DNA from: Flavobacteriales bacterium
GTDB lineage: Bacteria; Bacteroidota; Bacteroidia; Flavobacteriales_F; PHOS-HE28
Direction: 5' to 3'
Assembly: GCA_026129465.1 (NCBI GenBank)
Contig: JAHCIA010000001.1
Location: 629,964-693,963 of the forward strand
DNA length: 64,000 bases
Position numbers and translations under genes: made by a program. The first letter of the stretch is position 1; each line of letters opens with the position of its first letter. The notes below the pieces were generated by a model. It worked only from the letters and a program-made list of their open reading frames with translations. It did no database searches and was not told the DNA's origin. Shown here in pieces: positions 8,329 to 18,082 of the stretch.

Positions 8329-10203
8329 GCTCAAGCCCGTGGTGACGGCGATGACGTTGCTGTTGCCGCTATCATCACAACCGCCTCCGGTGGCTCGCAC
8401 GCGGTAGTAATAGGTGGTGGCGGGATCCAAGCCGGTGACTGCTTGCGAAAGCCCCGCCACAGGCAGCGCTTCATAGCCTGGCACGAAGCTCGGTTGGAAG
8501 GCGGCCGACACCACGATATCATCGATGCGGCTGGTACCCAAGGTGGTAACGCTCCCTACGCCCCCCGTGTTGGTGTTGGAGGTCATGATCCAGCGCAGGA
8601 ACAACTGCGGCTGGTCATCACATGCGGCCGGAAGTGGCACAGCTGTGAGCACACCGGAGGTGAAATTGTCGGCCACCAGCACCGTGCCTCCAGCTACCGG
8701 TGTCCAAGTCCCCAACACACCGATGCGGTACTCCAACTGGAAGTCGCGGGGGCCGGAGGCTGAACTCCGCTGTTTGGAGGAGACCGTGATACCGGTGTAG
8801 CCTTCCGTGGAGAGGTCCACCTGCCACCACTTGGTTCCCGTTCCACTATTCCAGCCGGTGGCCGTGGCGGCATTGGTGGTCGCCCCCTGGACATCGAAGG
8901 TCGGTGCGTTGGCGCCCACAGTGCTGATGGTGCGCGTGGCGTTGGCCGCGATCCCTCCGTCGGCGACCGCGTTATCGGGGTTGTTCGGGAAGTTCCATTC
9001 CACCAGAACACCACCTGGAACACCGAAGCCCGGCAGGGTGCTCACGTCCAGTTCATAGCCCGTGGCGATGGGCACCGCGTTCCAGTTGGCCGTGAAGCTG
9101 TCAGCGCCGATGGCCGTGCCATCCGTGGCCACCGGGGCCACCAACAGATCATCATCGACCACGGTAAGCGTCGAACTGCTCTGGAAGCCGACCACCGGAG
9201 TTCCCTGCCCACCCGAGATGCCCGTGATGGAGAATACCACGTCCTCATCGCCATCGCACAACATGTTGTTCGCGATCGTCACCGTGCACGGTTGGTCACT
9301 TCCACTGTTGGCGGGGAAGTTCACCGGGGTGGTGAAGGTGGTGATGCGGCCTGTGGCACCTGCCGCCGCGATGGTCACACTCGTCGGGTTGGTCGTGGAG
9401 GGATTGGTGATCGCCAATGGCAGGTTGACCGAGGCGGCGCTCTCGTTGACCGATCCGGTGGCCGAAGCGAATTGCACACTGGTGTTCGATCCTACGGGGT
9501 CGGTCCAACTCAATTGGAAGTCGTCGATGGCGGTCCTTGGCCTGCTACCGGATCCAGTGGATCCGGTCAAAGCCACCACGCGGATCCATACCGGACCCGT
9601 TTGGTTGTTCAAGGCGGAACCGAAGTTGACGGTAACATCCACGTTGCTGAACACGCCTTGCGTGGTCTGCAGGACCGCAGGCACGGTGGCCGCCGGGGTG
9701 AAACTCGAAGGTGTCGCACCGAAGCCATAGTCCACGGTCCAGGTCACCGTGCGATCCGTGGTGGTCGCGTGCAATTGCTGAAGTTTGAACGCGAGTTGGA
9801 AGTTCTCCTTGCCCAAGGTGTTGGCTACCTGCAGCACCCACGCCGCTCCAGGATCACCAACGGCGCCGGTCTGCCGCACCGAGGGCACCCGGTTGGTGGA
9901 GGCGGCCTGAACGGCACTGCTCTCCGCGCCGGTCGATCCCGTGGCCGAAGCGGCGTTGCTGAATCCGCTTCCAATGGAACTCCATTGGGTGGCGGTATTG
10001 GTGAAAGACGCCGCCGTACCCAAAGCAGAGGCCGTAGCACCGGTGCGCACGGTCCACCCAGTGGGAAGGCCGGATCCCACACCATTGAAATTCTGGGTGT
10101 AGGGCGAAGTGCCCAGGGTCACTTGGGCCAGCACCAAGTGCTGGAGTATGCCACCGGTCGCAAGAAGCACGAGCAGGGCACGTTGGGTAGCTGAAGTTCG
10201 CAT
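6982..10203 (-). CDS. Large modular surface protein: Calx-beta and FN3 head on shared C-terminal cassette, T9SS type A sorting domain
   Basis: About 1073 residues. A signal peptide (MRTSATQRALLVLLATGGILQHLVLAQ) precedes a ~220-residue beta-rich domain (TLGTSPYTQNFNGVGSGLP onwards). A Calx-beta-like module follows (SVNESAASVNLPLAIT to TLTVVDDD), then an FN3 domain split by a ~180-residue insert (DSFTANWNAVPIATGYELDV ... TYYYRVRATGGGC). From 8328 down to the stop it carries the ~450-residue cassette shared with three other genes here (starts CTADLFFVHNNTTNYQDLVW) and ends with LWPNPNNGQQVWI and GTYLVTITAGDEQHMRRLVV, a T9SS type A signal. The likely role is a cell-surface adhesin or matrix protein. 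ATG at 10203 starts the signal peptide. Confidence 0.85.
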   Translation of the reverse strand: MRTSATQRALLVLLATGGILQHLVLAQVTLGTSPYTQNFNGVGSGLPTGWTVRTGATASALGTAASFTNTATQWSSIGSGFSNAASATGSTGAESSAVQAASTNRVPSVRQTGAVGDPGAAWVLQVANTLGKENFQLAFKLQQLHATTTDRTVTWTVDYGFGATPSSFTPAATVPAVLQTTQGVFSNVDVTVNFGSALNNQTGPVWIRVVALTGSTGSGSRPRTAIDDFQLSWTDPVGSNTSVQFASATGSVNESAASVNLPLAITNPSTTNPTSVTIAAAGATGRITTFTTPVNFPANSGSDQPCTVTIANNMLCDGDEDVVFSITGISGGQGTPVVGFQSSSTLTVVDDDLLVAPVATDGTAIGADSFTANWNAVPIATGYELDVSTLPGFGVPGGVLVEWNFPNNPDNAVADGGIAANATRTISTVGANAPTFDVQGATTNAATATGWNSGTGTKWWQVDLSTEGYTGITVSSKQRSSASGPRDFQLEYRIGVLGTWTPVAGGTVLVADNFTSGVLTAVPLPAACDDQPQLFLRWIMTSNTNTGGVGSVTTLGTSRIDDIVVSAAFQPSFVPGYEALPVAGLSQAVTGLDPATTYYYRVRATGGGCDDSGNSNVIAVTTGLSCTADLFFVHNNTTNYQDLVWTIHDQTNDAVVETGGINPGEGSVPLCLPDGCFYLRVTNSGGNTIAGGYRLILKNAVGAYGNARIIDDTDNLVLGPGGDSGISGNEGFCIPLGTDEPIYTSCDRYWWKSGDYLVGSENLTVSAEFGGPNAGNSGYEFWFYDPNGGLSFRKTRVHTVSDGFAPNNAVRACHIKLNNWAAASHLQNGVLYNVRSRGVVAGNPLSEYGPACRVTLDPVLAACPPTGLNDIPGNPNFSCGVDRIWGGPNQLANRIFCRPVAGANLYEWEFTNDPNEPAYSAVLQTTGVQRHLNWNSQDPMQTGRTYNVRVRASKNGGLTWCEWGWACQVTIVPSAAPGNENMALEGDAASDLALWPNPNNGQQVWIALNDVSTATVAIDIFDLRGQRVMAREIATQGGELYTNIDLGGLAAGTYLVTITAGDEQHMRRLVVQP

Positions 10204-10277
10204 GTGGACGGATCTTGGGGGATGTATGGAGGGCGATGGGTCCGGCTTGCTCGGACGAGGATTCATATCCGGATGTA

Positions 10278-11450
10278 TCAGTGATCTGTGAACGGCAGAC
10301 GCATGCCCCAGCGCCCTTGGTCGGTGGTGCCTTCCAACACGTAGATCCCGCCCGGCAGCCAGGCCAGCGGGATCTCCATCCGCCGCGTACCGCTGGCCAT
10401 GGTGATGCCGGACATCACCTCCTTCCCGGTCATGTCCAACAGGCGCAACCGCAAAGGCGTGGCGAGGCCGCCTTCCACCACCACCGCACCGGGGATGCTC
10501 CAGGCGCGGAAGGGTACGATGTCCTGCTCGCCAATGGAACTGGCCGTGGTGCCATTGCCGGTCGCAGGCACGGTAGGCGCTGTGCCGCCGCCGGTGATGA
10601 CGAAGGAGATGTTGCCGCTTTGCGGACCCGCCGATGTCGGCGAGAAGCGCACATAGACCGGCGTGGGCGTGATGGAGGAGGCCGTATAGGGGATCTGCAC
10701 CGAGCCACTGAAGTCCGTGCCGTTGAGGCTCACGCGGAAGTCCGTGCCCGGCGGGTTGTTCACGATGATGGACCCCGGCACACCGATCAGCGCACTTGCG
10801 TTGACCATCAGTACCTGGGCATTGCTGTTGGCCCCCACGGCCACATCACCGAAGGCGAGCGAGGTGGGCATGGTGGTCAGCGTGGGCGATGATCCCACCA
10901 GGCCGGTGATGCGGACATCATCAAGCCGAATGGCGCCGGAACCGGCCGCCTTGATGAAGCGCAGCCGGAGGTTCGAAGCGGCCGGCAGCGAGCCCGGCGG
11001 CAGTTCTATGAGGCGCCAGCCGGCCGTGCCGGCACCGGAGGGTTGCAGTGGCACGTTCAGCTGTGTAAGGCCGCCGAAGGGATCGGTGCCGTAGTACACC
11101 GTGAATTCCGACATGTCGCTTGAGCTGAGTTGCTTGTGCGCACCGAAGCTCAGGGCGATGTCCGTGAAGCCCATGGTATTGATGCCCATGATGTCGAAGA
11201 TCCATTCACTGATGTTCGGGAAGAGGATGTTCCCTCCCCCGCTCGCGTCCGTGTAGCCGCTGCTCGGCGTGGTGTCCACGGCGTCCACGTTGCCCCCATA
11301 GGTGTAGGTTCCGCTATTCTGGAAGGTGTGCTGGACCACTGGCACGGCGCCCACGGGGAGGCCCATGTTCTCGCTCATGATGGTGGTCTGGCCAAGCGCC
11401 GGGGCCGCAATGCAGAGGGCGAGCGAGAAGCGTAGCAGTGTTCTTTTCAT
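10278..11450 (-). CDS. Secreted protein with HYDIN/ASPM-like beta domain and probable T9SS-type C-terminus
   Basis: About 390 residues. The signal peptide is MKRTLLRFSLALCIAAPALG. The N-terminal half (TIMSENMGLPVGAVPVVQHT ... SGAIRLDDVRITG) is a jelly-roll-like domain common in secreted Bacteroidota proteins. It is followed by an immunoglobulin-like segment of the HYDIN/ASPM type (PTSLAFGDVAVGANSNAQVL ... VYVRFSPTSAGPQSGNISFVI). The last ~80 residues (LRLRLLDMTGKEVMSGITMA ... LPGGIYVLEG) resemble a T9SS type A domain but lack the usual YPNP opening, so the sorting role is less certain. Function unknown; surface location inferred. Confidence 0.72.
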   Translation of the reverse strand: MKRTLLRFSLALCIAAPALGQTTIMSENMGLPVGAVPVVQHTFQNSGTYTYGGNVDAVDTTPSSGYTDASGGGNILFPNISEWIFDIMGINTMGFTDIALSFGAHKQLSSSDMSEFTVYYGTDPFGGLTQLNVPLQPSGAGTAGWRLIELPPGSLPAASNLRLRFIKAAGSGAIRLDDVRITGLVGSSPTLTTMPTSLAFGDVAVGANSNAQVLMVNASALIGVPGSIIVNNPPGTDFRVSLNGTDFSGSVQIPYTASSITPTPVYVRFSPTSAGPQSGNISFVITGGGTAPTVPATGNGTTASSIGEQDIVPFRAWSIPGAVVVEGGLATPLRLRLLDMTGKEVMSGITMASGTRRMEIPLAWLPGGIYVLEGTTDQGRWGMRLPFTDH

Positions 11451-11577
11451 GGTTATTCGAGTGGTCGTGGGTGGTAACAACACTTTCAGTCGAAATGTGG
11501 GGCTCGATGGGCCTTGGCAGGAAATGGATCTTGCCCGTCGGGTGGGCTTTTTGACGAGTGGTCAGGGCCGCTCTGGA

Positions 11578-12342
11578 TCAGCCTATGAGGTTCAACAGAT
11601 CGGCCTTTTGCCGCCGTGATACAGGCACCTGGGTGCCGTCCACCAGCTCGAGTTTGAGCCCATCGCGGTCCTGCACGGAACGCACCATGCGCAAGTTCAC
11701 CACATGCGAACGGTGCACACGCATGAACCAGGCGGGGTCCAAGTGTTCCTCGAACTGTTTCAAGTTGTATGACGAGAAGTGCCGCTTGCCCGCCACATGG
11801 ATGTGGGTGTAGGCACCCTCGGCCTCCAGCCGCATGATGTCCTCCATGCGCACGAACACGGCGCCCTCGGTGCTGGGTATGCGCAGCGTATGTCGCAACG
11901 GCCTGTCCGCATCGGGACGCTGCTTGGCGTCGCGTTCCACCAATTCCGCCACCTTGGCCACCGCCCGGCGCAGTTCCTCGTCGTCCACGGGTTTCAGCAG
12001 GTAGTCGGTCACGGAGTAGCGGAAGGCCTTCACCGCGTATTCCGGGTGGGCCGTCACCAGGATCACGTGGAACCTGCGGTCCTCCAGCCGCTCCAGCAGG
12101 TCGAAGCCCGTGGCGCCACTCAGGTCCACATCCAGGAAGACCAGTTGCGGACGCATGGTCCTGATGGCGGTGACGCCATCCTCCACATCCTCGGCTTCCG
12201 CCAGGACCTTCACTTGCGGGCAAGCCCGGTCGATCAGACGACGCAGCACCGCGATGGCCTTGGCCTCATCGTCGATGATGATCGCGTCCAGGCTTCGGGT
12301 GGCCGTCGTTCCCGGCGCGGTATTGCTTTCGATGGGCGTCAT
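11578..12342 (-). CDS. LytTR-type DNA-binding response regulator
   Basis: The 254-residue protein has a CheY-like receiver (acidic pair DD at residues 24-25, phosphoacceptor Asp71 in LVFLDVDLSG, Thr97, Lys117 in YLLKPVDD), then a LytTR DNA-binding domain (DIMRLEAEGAYTHIHV ... FMRVHRSHVVNLRMV ... VPVSRRQKADLL). It lies 2 bp downstream of the histidine kinase gene and should be its partner. LytTR regulators bind direct repeats near promoters; the targets are unknown, though the pair sits inside a cluster of surface-protein genes. Confidence 0.93.
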   Translation of the reverse strand: MTPIESNTAPGTTATRSLDAIIIDDEAKAIAVLRRLIDRACPQVKVLAEAEDVEDGVTAIRTMRPQLVFLDVDLSGATGFDLLERLEDRRFHVILVTAHPEYAVKAFRYSVTDYLLKPVDDEELRRAVAKVAELVERDAKQRPDADRPLRHTLRIPSTEGAVFVRMEDIMRLEAEGAYTHIHVAGKRHFSSYNLKQFEEHLDPAWFMRVHRSHVVNLRMVRSVQDRDGLKLELVDGTQVPVSRRQKADLLNLIG

Positions 12343-12344
12343 GC

Positions 12345-14789
12345 TCAGGTATGGATGGGCACCTCCACGGTGACCCGTGTTCCGGTGGGGCGACCTTCCG
12401 CATCGGTGAGGTCCTCCGTCACGCAGGCGAGTTGTATGCCGTGCAGAGTGCCCAACGCGTCCATGCGCTCACCGATGATCGCGGTGGCCACGGGCTGATG
12501 GCCATTGCCGTTCTCCCTGCCATCACCGTTCATCCGCCGCGCGGCATCGCGCCCCACCCCGTTGTCGGCCACCGAGCAGACGAGCTTGTCGCCTTCGTGC
12601 AGGAAGCTCACCTTCACCAGCGCCTCGCCCTTCTTGTGTCGAATGCCGTGCTTGATGGCGTTCTCCACGATGGGTTGCACCAGCATGCCGGGGATGTGGA
12701 CGCGCCCTGTGTCGATCTTCGGATCCACCTCGATGACATGCTCGAACTTGTCCTCGAAACGCATGCGTTCCAGGTCGAGGTAGAGGCGCAGCATCTCCAG
12801 TTCCTGGCTCAGCGGGATGAAGGGTGTGCGCGACTGCTCCAGGATCGCGCGGATGAGCTTGGTGAACTTGTTGAGGTAGGTCTCCACGGCCACCATGTCG
12901 TTGCGCCCGGCGTAGTACTGGATGCTGTTGAGCACGTTGAAGATGAAATGCGGGTTCATCTGGGCGCGCAGGGCTTTCTGCTCGGTCTCGAGCAATCGCC
13001 GCTCGAAGGCCGCCCGTCTTTTCTGTGCCGCCAACCGCAACACCACGATGGCGAAGACCACGATGAGCACGAACCCCGCGATGAGGTAGCGCACCGTGGC
13101 GTGTTGCCTGCCAATGCGCGCCTCCTGAAGGGCCCGCTCCTGGTCCAAGAGTTCCAGCTCGCTGTCCTTCAGCCGCAGTTCCTGGTCCTTCACCGCGGTC
13201 TCGTAGCGTGCCTTGAGGTCCGTGATGCGGCGGTCGCTCTCCTCGTTGAAGAGCGAATCCTTGAAGGCGGAAAAAAGAACATGGTGCTCGTAGGCCTGCT
13301 GGAAGACGCCACGGCGGCCGTGATGGGCGGCCAGCGCCCCATGGGCCGCCACGATGCCTTTCTTGTATCCGGCACTGCCGGCGCTGCGCAAGGCGTGCTC
13401 AAAAGCGGTCCGCGCTCCGCTGGCATCGCCCAGGGTCTCGAGCACCTCGCCCATGCCCTGGCGCAGGTCCGCCTCCAGCAGGGCATCAGCCATCTCCTCG
13501 TTCACACGCAGCCCCTGCCGGTAGAGATCGAGCGCTTCCCGGTGGCGCCGCTGGGTGCGATGCAACTCGCCGAGGCGCAGCAGTGAACGGGCCATGCGTG
13601 GCTTGTCGCCGATCTCCCGCTGGATCTCCAGGGCGCGCAAGTGGTCCTGCAGGGCCTGGTCGTAAAGGCCGCGGGCGGTGTTGGCGGCGCCGATGGCGCT
13701 CAGGCAAAGCGCGATGCGCGATCGATCGCCAAGCCGTTCCAAGGGCCCCATCGCACGACCGAAATGGACCAGCGCCTCCTCCACTTCGCCCCGCGTCATC
13801 AGCGTGTTCCCGATGTTGAGGTGCACGGTGCCGATGGATAGCGCGTCGCCGATCTCCTCCGCGGTGGCGAGGGCTTGGAAGTAATGTTCCAACGCCTTCG
13901 CATGGTCGCCCCACCGTTCGTGGATGTCGCCCAGATTGTTGTGGAAGCGCACGGTGCCCATGGGGTCGCCCAGTTCCTGGGCCAGCTCGTGCGCCATGCG
14001 GTAGTGCTCCACCGCCTGCCGGTCCTCACCCAAAGCGAGGTGGACCATGCCCAGGTTGTTGTAGGAACTGGCCAGCGCCTGTTTGTCGCCGCTCTCGCGC
14101 CGCAACTCCAGCGCCTTCATATGGGCCTCCAAGGCCTTTCGGTGGTCGCCCTGCTCGTGGTGTATGTAACCGATATTGTTGTAGGAACGGGCCAGTCCCA
14201 GCACATCACCAAGCGACTCGCGGGCACGCAATGCCAGCAGGTTGTAGTCCAGTGCCACGTCCAGATCGCCGTTCTTGAGATGCACGGTGCCCAGGTACCA
14301 CAGGGCCATGGCCTCGCCCTTCTGGTCACCGGTGGCGCGATGAATGGCGAGGGCACTTTCAAGTTCCGCCAATGCGGTGCGGTGGTCGCCTGCCTCCATG
14401 GCGCATAGACCGCGAAGGCGGTGGGCTGAAGCGCGATATCCGTCCGCTGCACGCGCCACACGATCCGGCCTGCCTTTCACGGCCGCCAAGCGCCCGGCCA
14501 GTTCGATCTGCTCCTCGGCCAGCACACGCGTCTCCTCGCAACGCCCCTCCTTGTGCAGGGCCTCATTCAGCGCATTGAGGGTGGACAGCGCCGAGGTATC
14601 CAGCAACGCACCGCGATAGGCGCGGGTGAGGGAGTCGATGGTGCCGGGTTGGGCGTGGACCAGCAGCGATGCCAGCAACGGACCCCAGAGCAAAGCGATG
14701 CGCACAACGGGGAGCATGGGATGCCGCGGTCCGAGATGACGGATGCTTTCGCTGAGGGAACCGATGCGGAAGATCCTGCGGTACATCAT
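12345..14789 (-). CDS. TPR-repeat sensor histidine kinase (LytS/YpdA-like His_kinase family)
   Basis: About 814 residues. A signal-like hydrophobic segment (VVRIALLWGPLLASLLVHAQ) leads into an extracytoplasmic region of roughly ten TPR units (for example ALDYNLLALRARESLGDVLG, YNNIGYIHHEQGDHRKALEA). A coiled segment and one transmembrane helix follow (VRYLIAGFVLIVVFAIVVLR), then a kinase core of the His_kinase type: MNPHFIFNVLNSIQYY with the phosphorylated His, the ATP-lid residues PIVENAIKHGIRHK, and VADNGVGRD. The TPR domain presumably senses a protein or peptide outside the membrane. ATG at 14789 is preferred because AAAGGGA precedes it; 14717 is an alternative. A near-consensus -7 box TACCTTGC lies at 14816-14823. 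Confidence 0.9.
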   Translation of the reverse strand: MMYRRIFRIGSLSESIRHLGPRHPMLPVVRIALLWGPLLASLLVHAQPGTIDSLTRAYRGALLDTSALSTLNALNEALHKEGRCEETRVLAEEQIELAGRLAAVKGRPDRVARAADGYRASAHRLRGLCAMEAGDHRTALAELESALAIHRATGDQKGEAMALWYLGTVHLKNGDLDVALDYNLLALRARESLGDVLGLARSYNNIGYIHHEQGDHRKALEAHMKALELRRESGDKQALASSYNNLGMVHLALGEDRQAVEHYRMAHELAQELGDPMGTVRFHNNLGDIHERWGDHAKALEHYFQALATAEEIGDALSIGTVHLNIGNTLMTRGEVEEALVHFGRAMGPLERLGDRSRIALCLSAIGAANTARGLYDQALQDHLRALEIQREIGDKPRMARSLLRLGELHRTQRRHREALDLYRQGLRVNEEMADALLEADLRQGMGEVLETLGDASGARTAFEHALRSAGSAGYKKGIVAAHGALAAHHGRRGVFQQAYEHHVLFSAFKDSLFNEESDRRITDLKARYETAVKDQELRLKDSELELLDQERALQEARIGRQHATVRYLIAGFVLIVVFAIVVLRLAAQKRRAAFERRLLETEQKALRAQMNPHFIFNVLNSIQYYAGRNDMVAVETYLNKFTKLIRAILEQSRTPFIPLSQELEMLRLYLDLERMRFEDKFEHVIEVDPKIDTGRVHIPGMLVQPIVENAIKHGIRHKKGEALVKVSFLHEGDKLVCSVADNGVGRDAARRMNGDGRENGNGHQPVATAIIGERMDALGTLHGIQLACVTEDLTDAEGRPTGTRVTVEVPIHT

Positions 14790-14902
14790 GGCCGTCCCTT
14801 TCCGCCTTAGGGCCTGCAAGGTATCCGTGCGGTGGACCTCAATGGCCACTGGTGCGTGGCCGCGAACACCAGCATCCGCTGAAAACCTGTTGACCGGATC
14901 GC

Positions 14903-17900
14903 TCAACGTATCAAGGTCAAATGCCCGGTGAATGATCGGCGGAAACCACCGAAGGCCGGCCTGGCCGCGAGTTTCCACACGTACACACCATCCGGAGCGG
15001 GCGTTCCGGCCACTGTGCCATCCCAGCCTTCCAACTTGCCGCGGGTCTCGAAGATCGTTTCCCCCCAACGGTTGAAGACCAGCAGTTCATAGGCTTCGGG
15101 GTCGTGGCCCAGGACCACGGGCAGGAAAAGATCGTTCACACCATCGCCATCCGGCGTGAATGCGTTGGGCACATGCACGATCAACTCATCGGCGAGGACG
15201 ATGGAACGACAAAGGCTGTCCACACAACCCGCAGGCGAGGTCACGAGCAGGCATGCTTCGTAGGTGCCGGGTGGCATACCCCATAGATCGAGTACGGGAT
15301 CGGGGAGCGTGGAGGTGGCCGGGTCGCCTGCCGAAAAGGTCCAAAGCCAGGAAGCCGCGCCGGAGGAGAGGTCCTGGAAGCGCACACGCGGATCATCTGG
15401 CGGAACGGGTTGCGGCGTACTCGAGAAGGAGGCCACCGGGGCCGGCTCCACACAAACCAGTTGCGGATAGGTGATCGTGGCGGCGCAACCTTCGGCCGAA
15501 ACGGTCAGGGATACGTCGAAGCAACCTGGTGACGAATAGGTGTGCGGCGGTGGAGAACAATCATTGGAAAAGCTTCCGTCGCCGAAGGACCACAGGCACC
15601 CGAGGCCGGGCTGTTGCAGGATGCTGGCGAAGTCCACCGCGAGCGGCGCGCATCCGCTCCCGGGCGAAGCGAGCAGGTCGGGCTGTGGCACGTCCACCAC
15701 GGTCACGGTGGCGGCGAACTGGTCCACACATCCGGTCTCATCGGCGGCGGTGAGGACCACCGACCATACACCCTCTGCGGTATAGGTGTGCACCACCACC
15801 GGCCCCGTATAAGTGCTGCCATCACCCATGTCCCAGTGCAGGTCGTTCGCTCCAGTGGAAGTGCTGGTGAAGACGATGGGCGCATCGGTGCATCCGCCGT
15901 TCGCTGTGAAGAAGGCCTCCGGTCCGGGGGCATCGGGCACGGTGGTGGTGAAAGAGGCCGTGCATCCAGCGGCATCGGTGATGGATACGGTCCAGTTGCC
16001 TGGCGCCAAACCGCTGGCCATGGTGCCGGTCTGCATCGGCATGGTGTTCCAGATCGGATCATAAGGCGCTGTTCCGCCCGACACCACCGCCGTGATACTG
16101 CCGTTCGCTTCACCACAGGTGGCAGGTGTGGTCTGGAACGTCACGTTCAAGGCCTGTGGCGCACCGATCGTCACCGCTTGCGCGCTCACGCAGCCATTGG
16201 CCTCGGTCGCCGTCACCATCCATACACCTGCGGAAAGGCCTGTGGCGATGGGGCCGGTTTGAGGGGGTTGCGTGTTCCAGGTGTAGGAGACCGGCTCGCT
16301 GGCGCCGGTCATGGTGGCCACGGCCTGTCCATCGGCCGCGTTGGCACAGGTGGCATCGGTGGACATCACGGACAAGCTCCCGGCACCGGGTGCCGTCAAG
16401 GTCATGGACATCGTGGCCACACAGCCATTCGCATCGAAGACCGTCACGGCGTACGACCCCGCCCCCAAGCCCGTCGCGGTCGCGCTGCTTTGCGGTGGCA
16501 CGGTGTTCCATCCAAAGAAGTAGGGTGCCACGCCGCCGGCCGGGATCGCCGTGATGCTGCCGTTCTGCTCACCGCAGACGGGCTCCACGGCATCCAGGGT
16601 CACCGTCAATGGTGCGGGGCCGCCGATGGTGACCTGTGCAGTGGCGCTGCAACCCAGCGCATCGGTGGTCGTCACGGTCCAGGTGCCCGCCGGAAGCCCG
16701 CTGGCTGTGGACGCGGTCTGTGGTGGCGTGCTGTCCCACAAGTGTGTGAACGGTCCCGTGCCCGACGGTTGGACCGTGGCCGTGCCGTCGCTCGCACCAT
16801 GGCAGGACACATCGGTGTGTTGCACGATCAGAAGCGGTGGATCCAACACGGTGACCGTGGCACTGGCGGTGACTTCGAGCCCGTTGACATCAGTAACGAT
16901 GACCGAGTAGGTCGTGGTCGCCTCCGGACAAATTGGGTATGGGCCGGGACCAGCGGGAAGCCCGCCGCTCCAGAGGTACGTGTAAGGCGGTTGATCGGCA
17001 TCCGACAGTTCGGCGTACACCTCGGTGCATCCACCAGGACAGGTGGAGCCCGCGACGACATTCACCTGATGCGCACAAGGGTCTACCACCACCGTCACGG
17101 AAGCCGTATCGGTCACGATACCGCATGTGCCCAGCGCGGTGCTCACCACTTGATAGGTCGTGGTGGCCGTGGGCGATACCGTGAAGGGGCCGGCGCCCGT
17201 GCCGATGGCCGGTATCCAGGTGAAGGTTCCGCTCCCACCCTGGGCCTGCAGCGTCACGGACCCTTCACAGGGGATCTGCGTGGCACTGGCCAGCAACTCC
17301 AGCGGCGTGGTGTTCGGCGGGCACACCTTGGTCAGCGACAGGTCGTCCACAATGAGGTAGCCGTTGTTGATGTTGCCACCCGTGCCGATGGACATGCTGG
17401 CATCATCACGGAAGTTGCCGATCACGATCCAGGTCTCTCCGCCCTGTGCGCAGAAGGTGCCGCTGCGCAAAGTGCAGGTGTTGATCAGATCGCCATCGTC
17501 CAATTGCCAATATGCGGTGGCGCCGATCGGTGAACCAGCGCCCAGGAAGGACTGGCCATTGTTCATGGTGGTCACGTCCACCATTTGGTCGGTGAACCAG
17601 ATGCCCAGGCCGTTGTTGGGCTGCATCGTGCTTGTGGGTCCTTTCTTCACCTGTGTCCTGAAGCAGTACTCCACGCCCGCTTCCAAGGGTTCCAGAAGCT
17701 GGCTTTGGATGTACTCCCGGCCGTTGCTGGCCGACACCTTGGTGAAGAAGCCCAGCGAACCCAGGCCCTGACCGCAGTTGTTGGTGTTGTTGCCGAAGCA
17801 GTTGTTGTTGAAGTTGTCCGGCGTGATACCGCTTTGTGGGCTGTTCACCCCAGCGATGCCGAACCATCCCTGTACCGGTGTCTGATCCGTGTAGAGCTGG

Positions 17901-18082
17901 CCATTGGGGATGGTGTTGCACACGGGCGTGGTGATCTCGAAGCCCGGGTTCACCAGCAGGTTGCCGCTGCAAGCGTCGGCGCATTGGGACCATGCGAAGG
18001 CGGCCGGTGCAATGGCCGCGGATACCACCATGGCGGCGCGGATGGACAGTAAGCGCATGCCCCGTAGCTGCTTCGTTTCCAT
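14903..18082 (-). CDS. Giant surface protein with SprB-like repeats, PKD domains and gliding-motility-associated (T9SS type B) C-terminus
   Basis: About 1059 residues. A signal peptide (LLSIRAAMVVSAAIAPAAFA) precedes an N-terminal lectin-like jelly-roll (GNLLVNPGFEITTPVCN ... GYLIVDDLSLTKV). Two Ig-like domains follow, then about five SprB-type repeats (VSCHGASDGTATVQPSGTGP; NGSITAIPAGGVAPYFFGWN; GSYAVTVFDANGC) and two to three PKD domains (WDMGDGSTYTGPVVVHTY; WSFGDGSFSNDC). The final domain reads VPNAFTPDGDGVNDLF ... FNRWGETIFE ... WDGT ... PDGVYVWKL, the classic CHU_C/gliding-associated type B sorting domain. Related proteins (SprB) act as mobile adhesins; whether this one supports gliding cannot be told. 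ATG at 18082 starts the best signal peptide; 18169 is an alternative. Confidence 0.87.
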   Translation of the reverse strand: METKQLRGMRLLSIRAAMVVSAAIAPAAFAWSQCADACSGNLLVNPGFEITTPVCNTIPNGQLYTDQTPVQGWFGIAGVNSPQSGITPDNFNNNCFGNNTNNCGQGLGSLGFFTKVSASNGREYIQSQLLEPLEAGVEYCFRTQVKKGPTSTMQPNNGLGIWFTDQMVDVTTMNNGQSFLGAGSPIGATAYWQLDDGDLINTCTLRSGTFCAQGGETWIVIGNFRDDASMSIGTGGNINNGYLIVDDLSLTKVCPPNTTPLELLASATQIPCEGSVTLQAQGGSGTFTWIPAIGTGAGPFTVSPTATTTYQVVSTALGTCGIVTDTASVTVVVDPCAHQVNVVAGSTCPGGCTEVYAELSDADQPPYTYLWSGGLPAGPGPYPICPEATTTYSVIVTDVNGLEVTASATVTVLDPPLLIVQHTDVSCHGASDGTATVQPSGTGPFTHLWDSTPPQTASTASGLPAGTWTVTTTDALGCSATAQVTIGGPAPLTVTLDAVEPVCGEQNGSITAIPAGGVAPYFFGWNTVPPQSSATATGLGAGSYAVTVFDANGCVATMSMTLTAPGAGSLSVMSTDATCANAADGQAVATMTGASEPVSYTWNTQPPQTGPIATGLSAGVWMVTATEANGCVSAQAVTIGAPQALNVTFQTTPATCGEANGSITAVVSGGTAPYDPIWNTMPMQTGTMASGLAPGNWTVSITDAAGCTASFTTTVPDAPGPEAFFTANGGCTDAPIVFTSTSTGANDLHWDMGDGSTYTGPVVVHTYTAEGVWSVVLTAADETGCVDQFAATVTVVDVPQPDLLASPGSGCAPLAVDFASILQQPGLGCLWSFGDGSFSNDCSPPPHTYSSPGCFDVSLTVSAEGCAATITYPQLVCVEPAPVASFSSTPQPVPPDDPRVRFQDLSSGAASWLWTFSAGDPATSTLPDPVLDLWGMPPGTYEACLLVTSPAGCVDSLCRSIVLADELIVHVPNAFTPDGDGVNDLFLPVVLGHDPEAYELLVFNRWGETIFETRGKLEGWDGTVAGTPAPDGVYVWKLAARPAFGGFRRSFTGHLTLIR

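Noticed and set aside
7009..8763. Long plus-strand open frame antisense to the cassette of the 6982 gene (584 codons)
   Set aside because: It is the complement of a strongly supported gene in a GC-rich region; similar antisense frames occur opposite the other cassettes (for example 18174-20603), and the protein has no signal, domain or natural composition.
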